From: Dehalogenimonas sp. THU2
GTDB taxonomy: Bacteria > Chloroflexota > Dehalococcoidia > Dehalococcoidales > Dehalococcoidaceae
Direction of reading: 5' to 3'
NCBI RefSeq assembly: GCF_039749495.1
Contig: NZ_JBDLLU010000011.1
Coordinates: forward strand, 1 to 64,000
Length of the DNA stretch: 64,000 nucleotides
This document shows positions 42,939-52,441 of the stretch, in pieces. A model generated the notes under the pieces. It searched no databases and had not been told where the DNA came from. It saw nothing but the letters and a program-made list of their open reading frames with translations. A program made the position numbers and the translations under genes. Within the stretch, counting starts at the first letter, position 1; every line of letters begins with the position of its first letter.

Positions 42939-43499
42939 GTGGAAGTCTCTGAAGTCAGCAAAAATAATAAACTCCTCATCGACGGCGTGCCGTTTGCCGT
43001 AGAAAACGTCAGCTTCGTCAAACCGGGCAAAGGCCGCGCCATATATCACCTGAAACTCCGGAACCTTATGACCGGCGTCCTCAGTGAGCCGACCTACCAC
43101 TCCGGCGACAAGTTCGACGAGGCCAGCATCACCGTCCGCGACATGCAGTTCCTTTACGAAGAACATGGTCACTACCATTTCATGGATACCGGCAGCTTCG
43201 AGCAATACATCATGGACGAGACCATCGTCGGCGACAAGAAGTTCTACCTTAAAGACAGCCTCGGCGTTCAGGTGATGATGTGGGAAGAGCGCCCCATCGA
43301 TCTCATCCTGCCCAAGGCGGTGGAACTCAAGGTGGTGGAAACCGAGTCTTCCATGAAGGGTGCTACGGTCACCGCTCAGCAGAAGCTGGCCAAGATGGAA
43401 ACGGGCCTGGAGATCGGCGTGCCGGCCTTCATCAAGGAAGGCGAAGTGCTGCGCATCAATACCCTCACCGGTAGCTATGTGGAACGCGTCGTAGGCTAG
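42939..43499 (+). CDS. efp: Elongation factor P
   Basis: A ribosome factor that relieves stalling at proline runs. The 186-residue, three-domain protein has the acceptor loop VKPGKGRA with Lys31 at the tip, matching Lys34 of E. coli EF-P, the beta-lysylation site. The C-terminus reads INTLTGSYVERV. Start is GTG; the GGAGG site is 13 bases away, longer than ideal, but no better start exists. The modification enzyme gene epmA starts four bases downstream, so substrate and modifier are co-expressed. Confidence 0.95.
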   Translation: MEVSEVSKNNKLLIDGVPFAVENVSFVKPGKGRAIYHLKLRNLMTGVLSEPTYHSGDKFDEASITVRDMQFLYEEHGHYHFMDTGSFEQYIMDETIVGDKKFYLKDSLGVQVMMWEERPIDLILPKAVELKVVETESSMKGATVTAQQKLAKMETGLEIGVPAFIKEGEVLRINTLTGSYVERVVG

Positions 43500-43503
43500 A
43501 CTC

Positions 43504-44409
43504 GTGGGTCTGGAGCGACTCGTTGCCAGGAAGGCCAACCTCATCCGCCGCGCTGAAATATTGCGCCTGACCAGGGGGTTTTTCCACGAGCGCCGTTTCC
43601 TGGAAGTGGAGACACCCCAACTGGCGGCGGCGCCGATTCCTGAAGCTTACATCGAACCTGTCGCCACCGAGCGCGGCTTCCTGCTGCCTTCCCCGGAGCT
43701 TTATATGAAACCGCTACTGGCGGCGGGATATGGCGACATCTTTCAGATATGCCGGGTTTTCAGAAAAGGCGAAAAAGGCGCCCAGCACCGCGAAGAATTC
43801 ACCCTGCTGGAATATTACCGCACCGGCGCCGGGTACCTCGACCTGGCCGCCGAGACCGAAGAGCTGATCGTCTACCTCGCGGAATCACTGAACGGCTCGA
43901 CGCTGCTATGTTATCAGGGCCGGACCATCGACCTCACTCCGCCCTGGCCCCGGCTTTCGGTTAAAGAGGCGTTTATGGATGCCTGCGGCTGGGACCCGGT
44001 AACCATCGACGACCCGGAGCGCTTCGATTTCGAACTGGCTACCAAGGTGGCCTCCATGCTCCCGGACCGCCCGCTTGTCCTCTACGATTTCCCTACTAAA
44101 ATGGCCTCTTTAGCCCGCCTGAAACCCGGCGACAGCAGGGTGGCGGAACGCACTGAGATTTTCATCGGCGGGCTGGAACTGGCCAATATCTTCAGCGAAC
44201 TAACCGATGCAGAAGAACAACGGAAGCGTTTCAAAGCCGAGATCGAGTTGGCGGCAGACCAGGGGCGGAAGGTGGATATGCCGGAAGACTTCATCGAAGC
44301 CCTGAAGGAATTGCCGGAGGCCGCGGGGGGGGCGCTGGGTATCGACCGGTTGGTGATGCTCCTATGCGATGCCGCTTCGATCGAAGAAGTGCTGGCCTTT
44401 CCGGGCTAA
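43504..44409 (+). CDS. epmA: EF-P beta-lysine ligase (lysyl-tRNA synthetase paralog)
   Basis: EpmA (PoxA/GenX) attaches (R)-beta-lysine to the acceptor Lys of EF-P. The protein is a 301-residue class II lysyl-tRNA synthetase catalytic core without the anticodon-binding domain. Motif 2 is QICRVFRKGEKGAQHREEFTLLEYYR, and motif 3 is GGALGIDRLVMLL. Start is GTG. It overlaps the convergent nitrilase-family gene by four bases. The beta-lysine donor could be the KamA encoded at 22807-24072, since no EpmB-type gene is adjacent (inference). Confidence 0.93.
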   Translation: MGLERLVARKANLIRRAEILRLTRGFFHERRFLEVETPQLAAAPIPEAYIEPVATERGFLLPSPELYMKPLLAAGYGDIFQICRVFRKGEKGAQHREEFTLLEYYRTGAGYLDLAAETEELIVYLAESLNGSTLLCYQGRTIDLTPPWPRLSVKEAFMDACGWDPVTIDDPERFDFELATKVASMLPDRPLVLYDFPTKMASLARLKPGDSRVAERTEIFIGGLELANIFSELTDAEEQRKRFKAEIELAADQGRKVDMPEDFIEALKELPEAAGGALGIDRLVMLLCDAASIEEVLAFPG

Positions 44410-45110
44410 ATTTCCACTAGAGCGAGGTGTTCCTCGGCGTCCGGAGCTTCCCACAGAGTGCCGGTGGGAGTAGTCACGGCGCTCCTTGATGAAAGCACCG
44501 CTCCGTTAAAAGTACCGACGCGGGTTATCTTGATGACTGTCGCACCAAATTTCCTGGCGATAGTATCGGAAACTGGGTGACCGGTGAAGGGCGGGTGGTT
44601 GGGGTCGGTCAGAGAAACCGGCAGGAAGACGTATTTGGAACCTTCGCACACAGCGTCGACCATTTTCCAGTAGATACAATCGGCGCAGATCATCAGTCCA
44701 ACCCGTCCGAACGGTGTTTCGAACGTGACCGTGTCTTTGCCGGGGCAAATCTGAAGTTCCACCTCTTCACGGGTGATCTTGATCTTGCGATAGGCGGTTA
44801 CCTGCTCCCCGCCTTTGAAGACGAAACACGTATTATAGTAGCAGTCACCCTCACGCTCCAGGATGCTGCCGCCGATGATGTAGCCTTTGAACTGAAGGCT
44901 CGCCCGCTTCAGCATATCGTAGGCTGGCAGTGCTGTTTCCTCCAGGCATGATTGTAAGGTGTAAGGTTTGCGAAAATCGCCGCCTGGGATGGAGAAGAAT
45001 TCTGGCAGGGCGAAGAAGTCGGCGTCGGTGTTTACGATGGCATCATAAGCCTTAGCGATATTCGTTGCGGCATCGCCACTGTCGGCGATCTGATAGATGG
45101 CTACCTTCAT
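44406..45110 (-). CDS. Carbon-nitrogen hydrolase (nitrilase superfamily) 2
   Basis: A 234-residue amidohydrolase with Glu in ALPEFFSIPGG, Lys in YRKIKITREEVE and Cys in LMICADCIYWK, the nitrilase triad. The substrate is unknown. It is distinct from the enzyme at 28861: shorter, with a different active-site surround. It follows the nitronate monooxygenase gene by six bases, so they form a two-gene operon. Its end overlaps epmA. Confidence 0.86.
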   Translation of the reverse strand: MKVAIYQIADSGDAATNIAKAYDAIVNTDADFFALPEFFSIPGGDFRKPYTLQSCLEETALPAYDMLKRASLQFKGYIIGGSILEREGDCYYNTCFVFKGGEQVTAYRKIKITREEVELQICPGKDTVTFETPFGRVGLMICADCIYWKMVDAVCEGSKYVFLPVSLTDPNHPPFTGHPVSDTIARKFGATVIKITRVGTFNGAVLSSRSAVTTPTGTLWEAPDAEEHLALVEI

Positions 45111-45116
45111 GGTGCT

Positions 45117-46343
45117 TTAGGCCAGGCTCCGGCCCATGGAAGGGGACATCATGCCGTTCATATAACGCGTCATGAGTTCCAGCATAGATTGAACAACCGC
45201 GGCTTTGTATTCCTTGACCAGCGAACCAATCAGCTTCTGCACTGTGACGATCTCTTTCACCCGGTGCACATTGGCGCCGCAAAAAGCGAAACCACCGCTC
45301 AGGTGGCCCCGCTGGGCGTTGATGAGGGCGACGAAGATACAATAAGGACTTTCCTGAACGTTGCACGTTTTGACGCAGTGCTGGGGGCATTTGAAAGGTT
45401 TCTTTTGTCCTGCATTGACGCTGTCGATGTAGGCATTCCGGAGCGCCCGGCCGGGCATGCCCACCGGGCTTTTAATGATAACGGCGTCGCCTTCCTTAGC
45501 CTGAACGTAGGCTTCTTTGAAGATAGGAGAGGCGTCACATTCCTCGGTAGCCACGAAACGGGTAGCCATCTGAACGCCGCTGGCACCGAGGCGCAGCATC
45601 TGATAGATGTCTTCACCGCTATAAACCCCGCCACCGGCAATCACCGGTATAGGACGACCCGCTGCCTCGGCGAAAGGTTTGACCGCTTCGATAACTTCAG
45701 GTACCAGCCGCTCCAGGCGGTTTTCCGGTGAATCCAGTTCTTCGGCTTTGAAACCCAGGTGACCGCCAGCTTTCGGTCCTTCCACGACAAAACCGTCCGG
45801 TGTGTAGCCGAATTCATCCTGCCATTTTTTGCATAAAATGCGCGCTGCCCGTCCGGAGGAGACGATGGGTACCAGCTTAGTATGGCGGTTATCGCCCAAT
45901 AATTCAGGCAGCCTCAGGGGCAACCCGGCGCCGGCGAAAATGATGTCTATCTTTTCCTCGATAGCCGCCTTGACCATCTCGGCAAAATCAGTCAGGGCTA
46001 CCATGATGTTGACCCCCAGCACACCACTGGTCTTGGCGCGGGCGCGGCGGATCTCTTTGCGGAGACCGCGGATGTTGGCTTCAAAAAAATTCTTGGCAAA
46101 ATCAGGTTCGAACAGTCCTACGCCGGCGGCGGCGATAACGCCGATACCGCCGGCATTAGCCACGGCTGAAGCCAAACCGGACAGGGAAATACCGACCGCC
46201 ATGCCTCCCTGGACTATCGGAAGACGCGCCGTGTGCTGGCCGATCTTCAGCGGCGGCGGTTTGTGCCACTTCAACAGCTCTTCTACTTCAGACAGCGCCG
46301 AGCGCCCGATCGGTGTTTCCAATTCGGTCTCCTGTTGAGACAA
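45117..46343 (-). CDS. Nitronate monooxygenase family flavoprotein (2-nitropropane dioxygenase-like)
   Basis: A 408-residue FMN-dependent TIM-barrel enzyme. PIVQGGMAVGIS near residue 47, VIAGGGVYSGEDIYQMLRLGASGVQMATRF around 235-265 and the segment ECDASP identify the family. Anaerobes carry this version, and its real reaction there may differ from nitronate oxidation. A Cys-rich C-terminal part (CPQHCVKTC, then C at QESPYC) is unusual and could bind a metal. Start appears to be TTG. The operon partner is the nitrilase-family gene. Confidence 0.86.
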   Translation of the reverse strand: MSQQETELETPIGRSALSEVEELLKWHKPPPLKIGQHTARLPIVQGGMAVGISLSGLASAVANAGGIGVIAAAGVGLFEPDFAKNFFEANIRGLRKEIRRARAKTSGVLGVNIMVALTDFAEMVKAAIEEKIDIIFAGAGLPLRLPELLGDNRHTKLVPIVSSGRAARILCKKWQDEFGYTPDGFVVEGPKAGGHLGFKAEELDSPENRLERLVPEVIEAVKPFAEAAGRPIPVIAGGGVYSGEDIYQMLRLGASGVQMATRFVATEECDASPIFKEAYVQAKEGDAVIIKSPVGMPGRALRNAYIDSVNAGQKKPFKCPQHCVKTCNVQESPYCIFVALINAQRGHLSGGFAFCGANVHRVKEIVTVQKLIGSLVKEYKAAVVQSMLELMTRYMNGMMSPSMGRSLA

Positions 46344-46383
46344 ATCTCATTGAAGGTTATAGTATTTCAGCCTTGTGGTCAAG

Positions 46384-47082
46384 TCAGGCCGAACGGTCCG
46401 GGGTAGAAGCGATAAGGTAACCTGTGCCGGCTTTGCTCTTGATAACGGCGGAAGAATCGTCATCCATTTCCAGTTTTCGGCGCAGACGGCCGATATAGAC
46501 CCGGAGAGCATTGATCGAACCCGGATAGTCTTCTCCCCAAATAATTTCCGCCAACTTGCCGTGTTCCACGACATGGCCGTCGTAACGCATCAGTTGAGCC
46601 AGGATCATGCCTTCAGTACGGGTCAGGTCGATGGCAGTGCCTTTGCAGGTCGTAACGATGTTTCGCGCCGTATCCAGGGTCAGTGTGCCGCAATTCAGGA
46701 TAGCCGGTTCATTGGATACGGCCTGTCGCCTCAACAACGTCCGTACCCGCGCCAGGAGTTCCATCTGGCGGAAAGGTTTAACGACGTAATCATCTGCGCC
46801 CCACTCAAGCCCTTTGACGATATCAGACTCGTCGCTGCGGGCGGTAAGAACCACGATAAGGACCTGTGAAATCTTACGTAATTCCTTGAGGACATCAAAA
46901 CCGTCGGTGTCCGGAAGCCCCAGGTCTAAAATGATCAAATCCGGCGCACCGGATTGAGCTTTTGACAAGCCCTCCGCTCCAAAACGAGCGGTGTCCAGTT
47001 CCACCTCCGGCATGTTCACTCTAAAAGCCAACTCCAGGTAGTCAACAATCGCCCGGTCATCCTCAACGACAAGGATTTTCAT
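46384..47082 (-). CDS. OmpR-family response regulator (system B)
   Basis: A 232-residue regulator cognate to the kinase encoded just upstream, with which it overlaps by four bases. The receiver shows VVEDDRA, phospho-Asp in IILDLGLPD, LTARSDESD and VKPFRQMELLARV. The winged-helix domain carries INALRVYIGRLRRKLE. It is closely related to system A, including the shared linker motif. A paralogous origin is likely. Target genes are unknown. Confidence 0.94.
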   Translation of the reverse strand: MKILVVEDDRAIVDYLELAFRVNMPEVELDTARFGAEGLSKAQSGAPDLIILDLGLPDTDGFDVLKELRKISQVLIVVLTARSDESDIVKGLEWGADDYVVKPFRQMELLARVRTLLRRQAVSNEPAILNCGTLTLDTARNIVTTCKGTAIDLTRTEGMILAQLMRYDGHVVEHGKLAEIIWGEDYPGSINALRVYIGRLRRKLEMDDDSSAVIKSKAGTGYLIASTPDRSA

Positions 47083-49034
47083 GATTCTGTCTCCTTTATG
47101 TCAGAATTGCGTATTTTGCCCGGAATACTGAAACCGAACATGCTTCCTTTGCCTGGTTGGCTTTCAACCCAGATATTACCGCCATGAAGTTCTACCAGCC
47201 GTTTAGACAAGGCCAGCCCCAGTCCCAGGCCACTCAAGTGTTCCCGGCTGGAATTACTGAACCGCCGGTACGGGATGAATATGTTCTTCTGGTCTTCCCT
47301 CGCGATTCCCAATCCGTTATCGTAAACCCGTACGGTCAGGTTTTCACCATCCATCATGGCTTCCAAGCGGATGATGCCCCCGCTGGGGGTGTATTTGAAG
47401 GCATTGCTGATAAGGTTCATCACTATCTGGCGAAATCGTACGGCATCCGCCCATATCCTGGGTAACGATTCGGGTATATCGGCGATGAACTCCTGTTGGT
47501 TGGCGGCGGCTTCCAGCTGTTCATACTCCACGGTTTCCCTGAGCAGGCGAACCACATCAATGAAAGCGCAATCCAGTTCTAAAAGTCCCATCTGTCCCTT
47601 TTCCATATCGAAAAGCTCGCCGACGGTGCGCTGAAGATTCACCGCGCCCAGGTGGACGCTTTGAGCAACCTGTCTCCATGGTTCCTCTGTCAAACCTCTG
47701 ACCAGCATATCACTGGCTCCGAGCAAGGGGGTCAGGGGGGTCTTCAAGTCGTGGATCAGCGCCTGAGTGAAAAAGCGTCGTTGTTCAATCTGTTCTTTAA
47801 GCTCAAAATTTGCATGGGCCAGCGCTTCGGTGCGTATCTTGACCAGTTCTTCCAATTTGGTATGATGCCGCATGATCTCTTGTTCCATACGCTTGTGTTC
47901 TGTCACATCGGCGGCGATGACACCCAATCCGTCACCCACCTTGAAAACTTTGATATCGAAATAGCTTTCCCCATGCCGGGGATCACTTCTCCGATCTGAA
48001 TAACTCATCCCGCCGCCCCTAACCAGTACATCACGATACTCGTCGTGATGATCAATGATGCCCAATCCGGGGTCAAGTTCCAGTATATGGCTTCCAAGAA
48101 CGTTCTCTTTGGAAACACCCAGATATCTAAGTGCCGCCGGATTGATCTCTACAAGCCTCAAATCGGCGTCATATAAATAAAAAGACTCGGTAGCTGAATC
48201 GATAAACGCGGACAATCTTTGTTGGGATTCTTTTAAAGCGATCTCCGCCTGTTTGCGCCGACTGACATCCCAGGCAAAGACGAAATTATACTCCTGATTA
48301 TTATACTGAACATAGCTGCCACTGACTTCAACCGGAAAAATGCGGCCATCCTTAGTGCGAAAGACCGATTCCAACGAATTTGAGCGGATTGTTTTGAAGT
48401 GTTCCCACATCATCGACCATAACCGTGCCGAAAAATTGATATCCACATCGTGGATGGTCATGTTCATCAATTCCCCAATGGAATAGCCGAGATTCTTGAC
48501 CGCACCTTCATTGGCGTATACGATCCGGGCGTTACGATCGATCCAGAAGATTATGCCACCGGATTTGTCCATGAAGAAACGGCTGATATGGAGCGCCTCA
48601 TCATATTGCCGCTGCCGAGTGATATCCCTGAAATATGCGATTTTCCGGCGCGTTTGCCCGACATCTGCAACGCGGCAGATCAACTCTACGGGCACGACCG
48701 AACCGTCCGAACGCAACAATTCCGTTTCTTCTTCGGAATCACCGCATGGTTGATCAGGGTTGGAATGCCTCTGCAAGGCCTGCCGGACGGACTCCGGCGC
48801 TAATTGGCATAATTCAAGGCCTGCTAACTCTGCGGCAGGGCGCCCGCATAATCCTTCGAGAGCACTATTGACGGCCAGTATCTGTCCCCGTTCATAATCG
48901 AGTAAGGCAACTCCGCCAGGCATCGACTGTAAAACAGCATGAAGATCACCCGCCATCCCCTCGAATGGTTCCTTCCAAGTCTCAGGAACATGGCTGAGTA
49001 TTCGATTGTGGATTTTATCCGGCTGAGTATCCAT
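47079..49034 (-). CDS. Multi-PAS sensor histidine kinase (system B)
   Basis: A 651-residue soluble kinase with three PAS domains (about residues 25-145, 155-270 and 280-395), a coiled linker, a HisKA domain with ALIHDLKTPLTP near residue 430, and a HATPase with LISNAFKYTPSGG, YDNGLGI and GLGLGLALSKRL. No membrane segment is seen, so it should sense a cytoplasmic signal such as redox state or a small ligand. The last four bases overlap the response regulator start. The HxLKTPLTP motif is shared with system A. Confidence 0.94.
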   Translation of the reverse strand: MDTQPDKIHNRILSHVPETWKEPFEGMAGDLHAVLQSMPGGVALLDYERGQILAVNSALEGLCGRPAAELAGLELCQLAPESVRQALQRHSNPDQPCGDSEEETELLRSDGSVVPVELICRVADVGQTRRKIAYFRDITRQRQYDEALHISRFFMDKSGGIIFWIDRNARIVYANEGAVKNLGYSIGELMNMTIHDVDINFSARLWSMMWEHFKTIRSNSLESVFRTKDGRIFPVEVSGSYVQYNNQEYNFVFAWDVSRRKQAEIALKESQQRLSAFIDSATESFYLYDADLRLVEINPAALRYLGVSKENVLGSHILELDPGLGIIDHHDEYRDVLVRGGGMSYSDRRSDPRHGESYFDIKVFKVGDGLGVIAADVTEHKRMEQEIMRHHTKLEELVKIRTEALAHANFELKEQIEQRRFFTQALIHDLKTPLTPLLGASDMLVRGLTEEPWRQVAQSVHLGAVNLQRTVGELFDMEKGQMGLLELDCAFIDVVRLLRETVEYEQLEAAANQQEFIADIPESLPRIWADAVRFRQIVMNLISNAFKYTPSGGIIRLEAMMDGENLTVRVYDNGLGIAREDQKNIFIPYRRFSNSSREHLSGLGLGLALSKRLVELHGGNIWVESQPGKGSMFGFSIPGKIRNSDIKETES

Positions 49035-49089
49035 CTGTTTTAATTATAAGGTAGATAGGATGTCCCTGAATAGGCGTCCATACACTTTC

Positions 49090-50466
49090 TCACTCATCCG
49101 CCGGCCGGGCATTGAACAAAGCCTTGACAACCAGTTCTGAAAGGGCCGGGTGGATATGTATCCCGGAAGCGATTTCATCCAACCCCCCGCCTACGGCCAT
49201 CGCGTTCACTACTTCCTGTATAATTGTCGAAGCCCATGGTCCGATGATGTGACCGCCCAATATTTTACCAGTAGTTTGCTCCAGTATAATCTTGGCAAAA
49301 CCCTCATTTTCCATCATGGCCGTGCCTAACGCGGTATCGGCATAATCAGCCCGGCCGACCATTATTTTATGCGACCTCCCAGCCTCTTCTTCTTTAAGAC
49401 CGACTGAAGCGATTTGAGGGTGAGTAAAAACAGCGTGCGGCGCGGCGTGATAATCCATGGTTTCCTTGTGACCGTGGATCCCGTTTGCCGCAGCCACCGC
49501 CGCCTCGGCGTGAGCGGTATGAGTAAAAAGTTCCCGTCCGTTGGCGTCCCCGACGGCATATATCCCTTTTTTATTGGTCTCCAGGTGCGCATCCACCATT
49601 ATGAATCCATGATCGTCAACGATGATCCCGCTTTTCTCCACTTTAAGCAGATCGGCGTTGGAACGCCTGCCGGCGGCTATCAGCAGCCTTTCAGCCCGCA
49701 CATGCCCCTTCTGTCCGGTCGCTGTTTGTTTGAAACTGACTGAGACGCCCCCGCCTACCCCCGGCCCGACCGATTCAGCCTGACACAGAGTGTGCACCGT
49801 CATGCGCCGGGATAGCGCCATCTGCAGAAAAGCCGAGACCTCAGGTTCTTCATCCGGCAGAAGGCGCGATCCCATCTCCAGAATCGTTACTTCAGTACCC
49901 ATGGCCTCGAAGAAATGAGCGAATTCGACCCCGATGTAACCGCCCCCGATGATGACAAGGCTTTTTGGCGGCGCGGTCAGGTTCAAGAGGGTTTCGTTGG
50001 TCAGGTATTCGACATGGTCAAGTCCTTTGAGTGGCGGGATAACCGGCCGGGTACCCGAGGCGATGTAAATCTGTTTAGCCTTTATCGTTTCCGCACCGGC
50101 CTTGAGCGTGTAATCATCCACAAACTCAGCCGTTTCGTTATAAAAATCCATGTCCCCGGATTCTTCTAAATATTTGTGGATTCGGTCGCGGTCAGTATCC
50201 ACGACCTGATGCATTCTATCCATGATGGCGCTAAAGTCGATATTGTTGATTTTGACATCGATGCCCAGTTTCGCGGACTCACGAATCTCCATGATGCGGT
50301 CGGCCGGGAAAATGAGCATTTTTGATGGGATACAGCCGACATTCAAACATGTTCCCCCCGACGGTCCCCTGTCGATGAAAGCCGTCTTACGGCCATGTTC
50401 CACCGCCACATCCAGGATATCGAGTCCAGCCCCGGAGCCGATGATTATAATATCGTATTCTTTCAT
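49090..50466 (-). CDS. Pyridine nucleotide-disulfide oxidoreductase (dihydrolipoyl dehydrogenase/mercuric reductase-like)
   Basis: A 458-residue flavoenzyme. The FAD motif reads IIIIGSGAGLDILD, the redox-active pair is GGTCLNVGCIPSK, the NAD(P) motif is LVIIGGGYIGVEFAHFFE and the C-terminal active-site His-Glu is IHPALSELV. The pattern suits dihydrolipoyl dehydrogenase and related disulfide reductases such as mycothione reductase. No 2-oxo acid dehydrogenase genes are nearby, so the disulfide substrate is unsettled. It lies alone, divergent from the riboflavin operon. Confidence 0.88.
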   Translation of the reverse strand: MKEYDIIIIGSGAGLDILDVAVEHGRKTAFIDRGPSGGTCLNVGCIPSKMLIFPADRIMEIRESAKLGIDVKINNIDFSAIMDRMHQVVDTDRDRIHKYLEESGDMDFYNETAEFVDDYTLKAGAETIKAKQIYIASGTRPVIPPLKGLDHVEYLTNETLLNLTAPPKSLVIIGGGYIGVEFAHFFEAMGTEVTILEMGSRLLPDEEPEVSAFLQMALSRRMTVHTLCQAESVGPGVGGGVSVSFKQTATGQKGHVRAERLLIAAGRRSNADLLKVEKSGIIVDDHGFIMVDAHLETNKKGIYAVGDANGRELFTHTAHAEAAVAAANGIHGHKETMDYHAAPHAVFTHPQIASVGLKEEEAGRSHKIMVGRADYADTALGTAMMENEGFAKIILEQTTGKILGGHIIGPWASTIIQEVVNAMAVGGGLDEIASGIHIHPALSELVVKALFNARPADE

Positions 50467-50574
50467 GCCTATCTCCCGTAAGACCGCGTTAGAATCATTG
50501 TAACATTTTACGGTATTAGTACCTATCGGCGATATTCATGATCGACATCGTTAATTCACCGTTCACCCGGTCAA

Positions 50575-50592
50575 GCGGCGTGTTTGCGCCGC
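50575..50592. other. Small stem-loop before ribD
   Basis: GCGGCG and CGCCGC pair around TGTTTG, 19 bases before the ribD ATG. It does not resemble the FMN riboswitch, and its role is unknown. Confidence 0.3.
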
Positions 50593-50611
50593 TAAAGGGG
50601 CTGGTGCTAGA

Positions 50612-51718
50612 ATGCCCCAAATGGACTACATGGAACAAGCCCTCAAACTAGCCCGGCTGGCGCTGGGTGAAGTCAGCCCCAACCCGGCTGTCGGTGCTGT
50701 TATCGTTCAGGGTGAGGAGATCGTCGGCCAGGGATACACACTGCCGCCGGGACAGGCTCATGCCGAGGTCGTCGCCCTCAAACAGGCTGGAGACAAAGCC
50801 CGCGGGGCTGTCATGTACGTTACGTTGGAACCATGCAACCATTTTGGACGTACGCCGCCGTGCGCCGGCTCCATCATCGCCGCGGGCATAAAAGAAGTGC
50901 ATATCGCGACACTGGACGATAATCCGGTTGTTTTCGGCAAGGGTAAAACGGAACTCGAGACCGCCGGCATCGCCGTCCATGTCGGTGAACACCGGGAAGC
51001 CGCGCGGGAACTTAACGAAGCCTATTTTAAATATATCAACACCGGATTGCCTTTCGTTACCGCCAAATATGCCATGAGCCTGGATGGCAAGATCGCCACG
51101 CGCACAGGCGATTCAAAGTGGATATCCAGCGACGACTCCCGCTCTTTTTCCCACAGCCTGCGCCATGACTCGGACGCCATTATGGCCGGAGTTGGCACAG
51201 TCATTGCCGACGATCCCAAGTTGACCGCCCGCTGCTGCGCCGGTCGCGGCGGCACCTCCCACAAGCAGCCAATCCGGGTAGTGGTCGACTCCTCCGGCCG
51301 CACCCCCCCCACCGCTTGTCTTTTCGCCGAGCCCGGACGGACGATCATCGCCCTCGGTGGAAATGTCGCCGAAGAGCGCAAACAGGCTTTCCGGCAGGCG
51401 GGGGCAGACGTCCTCGAATTTCCAGATGGAGACGATCGGGTCGATCTCCCGGCTCTCATGAAATACCTGGGACAACAGCAGGTGACCAATGTGCTGGTAG
51501 AAGGCGGTGGAACTTTGCTGGGCAGCCTGTTCGATCACCGATTGATAGACAAGGTCATCGCTTTTATCGGCCCGGTCATCATCGGCGGCGATAAAGCAAA
51601 AACCCCGGTCGCCGGTTCCGGCGCTGAGACGATCGCCACGGCGCAATGGCTGGAAAACATCCGGGTGAGCCAGATCGGCGCCGATACCGTCATCACCGGC
51701 TACGTGGTCAAGGAATAA
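50612..51718 (+). CDS. ribD: Bifunctional riboflavin deaminase/reductase
   Basis: A two-domain riboflavin enzyme, 368 residues. The N-terminal deaminase (about 1-145) has zinc ligands in HAEVVAL and EPCNHFGRTPPC. The C-terminal reductase (about 147-365) has YAMSLDGKIAT and VEGGGTLLGSLF. It performs the second and third steps from GTP. It is first in the rib operon, eight bases before ribE. There is no FMN riboswitch consensus upstream. Confidence 0.96.
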   Translation: MPQMDYMEQALKLARLALGEVSPNPAVGAVIVQGEEIVGQGYTLPPGQAHAEVVALKQAGDKARGAVMYVTLEPCNHFGRTPPCAGSIIAAGIKEVHIATLDDNPVVFGKGKTELETAGIAVHVGEHREAARELNEAYFKYINTGLPFVTAKYAMSLDGKIATRTGDSKWISSDDSRSFSHSLRHDSDAIMAGVGTVIADDPKLTARCCAGRGGTSHKQPIRVVVDSSGRTPPTACLFAEPGRTIIALGGNVAEERKQAFRQAGADVLEFPDGDDRVDLPALMKYLGQQQVTNVLVEGGGTLLGSLFDHRLIDKVIAFIGPVIIGGDKAKTPVAGSGAETIATAQWLENIRVSQIGADTVITGYVVKE

Positions 51719-51725
51719 CAATACC

Positions 51726-52352
51726 GTGTTCAGCGGCATAGTCGAAGAGACAGGCATCATTAGAGATATCACCGGTGGCGGCTTTTCGATACAGGCTCAA
51801 GCTATATTCGAAGAGTTGAAACTTGGTGATTCGGTAGCGGTCAACGGGGTGTGTCTCACCGTGAATGAAATCAAAGGCAACGTGTTTTCCGTCAACGTTA
51901 TGCCCGAGACTTTACGGCGGAGCAATCTGGGTGACTTGAAACATGGCGCTACGGTCAACCTGGAGCGGGCGCTCACTTTCGCCGGTCGCATGGGCGGCCA
52001 TCTGGTGCAGGGGCACATCGATACCACCGGTACTGTCAGCCGCATCGGCCGGGAAGGCGAGGCTGTCCTGATGACCGTAGCCGCCCCGCCTGAAGTCATG
52101 CGTTATATCGTCGATAAAGGATTCATCGCCGTGGACGGCCTCAGCCTCACGGTAATGAAAAAAACACCTGAAAGTTTCACCGTTTCCCTGGTGCAATTCA
52201 GCCGTTCCCATACCACCATCGGCAACAAGAAATCCGGCGACCGGGTTAACCTGGAAGCGGACATCATCGCCAAGTACGTGGAAAACTTCGTGGCGAACCG
52301 CGAAGGACGTATAAACACTGATTTTCTCGCCGAGCACGGGTTCTTATCGTAA
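51726..52352 (+). CDS. ribE: Riboflavin synthase, alpha subunit
   Basis: The enzyme dismutates two lumazines to riboflavin. The 208-residue length matches the duplicated-barrel structure: MFSGIVEETG with LGDSVAVNGVCLTV in the first half, and HLVQGHIDTTG followed by DGLSLTVM in the second. GTG start. It follows ribD by seven bases. The C-terminal FLAEHGFLS ends the family's usual length. Confidence 0.96.
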   Translation: MFSGIVEETGIIRDITGGGFSIQAQAIFEELKLGDSVAVNGVCLTVNEIKGNVFSVNVMPETLRRSNLGDLKHGATVNLERALTFAGRMGGHLVQGHIDTTGTVSRIGREGEAVLMTVAAPPEVMRYIVDKGFIAVDGLSLTVMKKTPESFTVSLVQFSRSHTTIGNKKSGDRVNLEADIIAKYVENFVANREGRINTDFLAEHGFLS

Positions 52353-52441
52353 AACAACCCGTTTTCAGGTATTATTAAAGAACATGCCTTTCGACATTAA
52401 AGGCGACATCTCACCCGTCCCGATAGGAGAACAATAACGTC

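Noticed and set aside
50467-50611. FMN riboswitch upstream of the riboflavin operon
   Set aside because: I looked for the conserved AGGGG...GGGTG-type blocks of the RFN element. Only a 6-bp hairpin and AT-rich sequence are present in this short gap.
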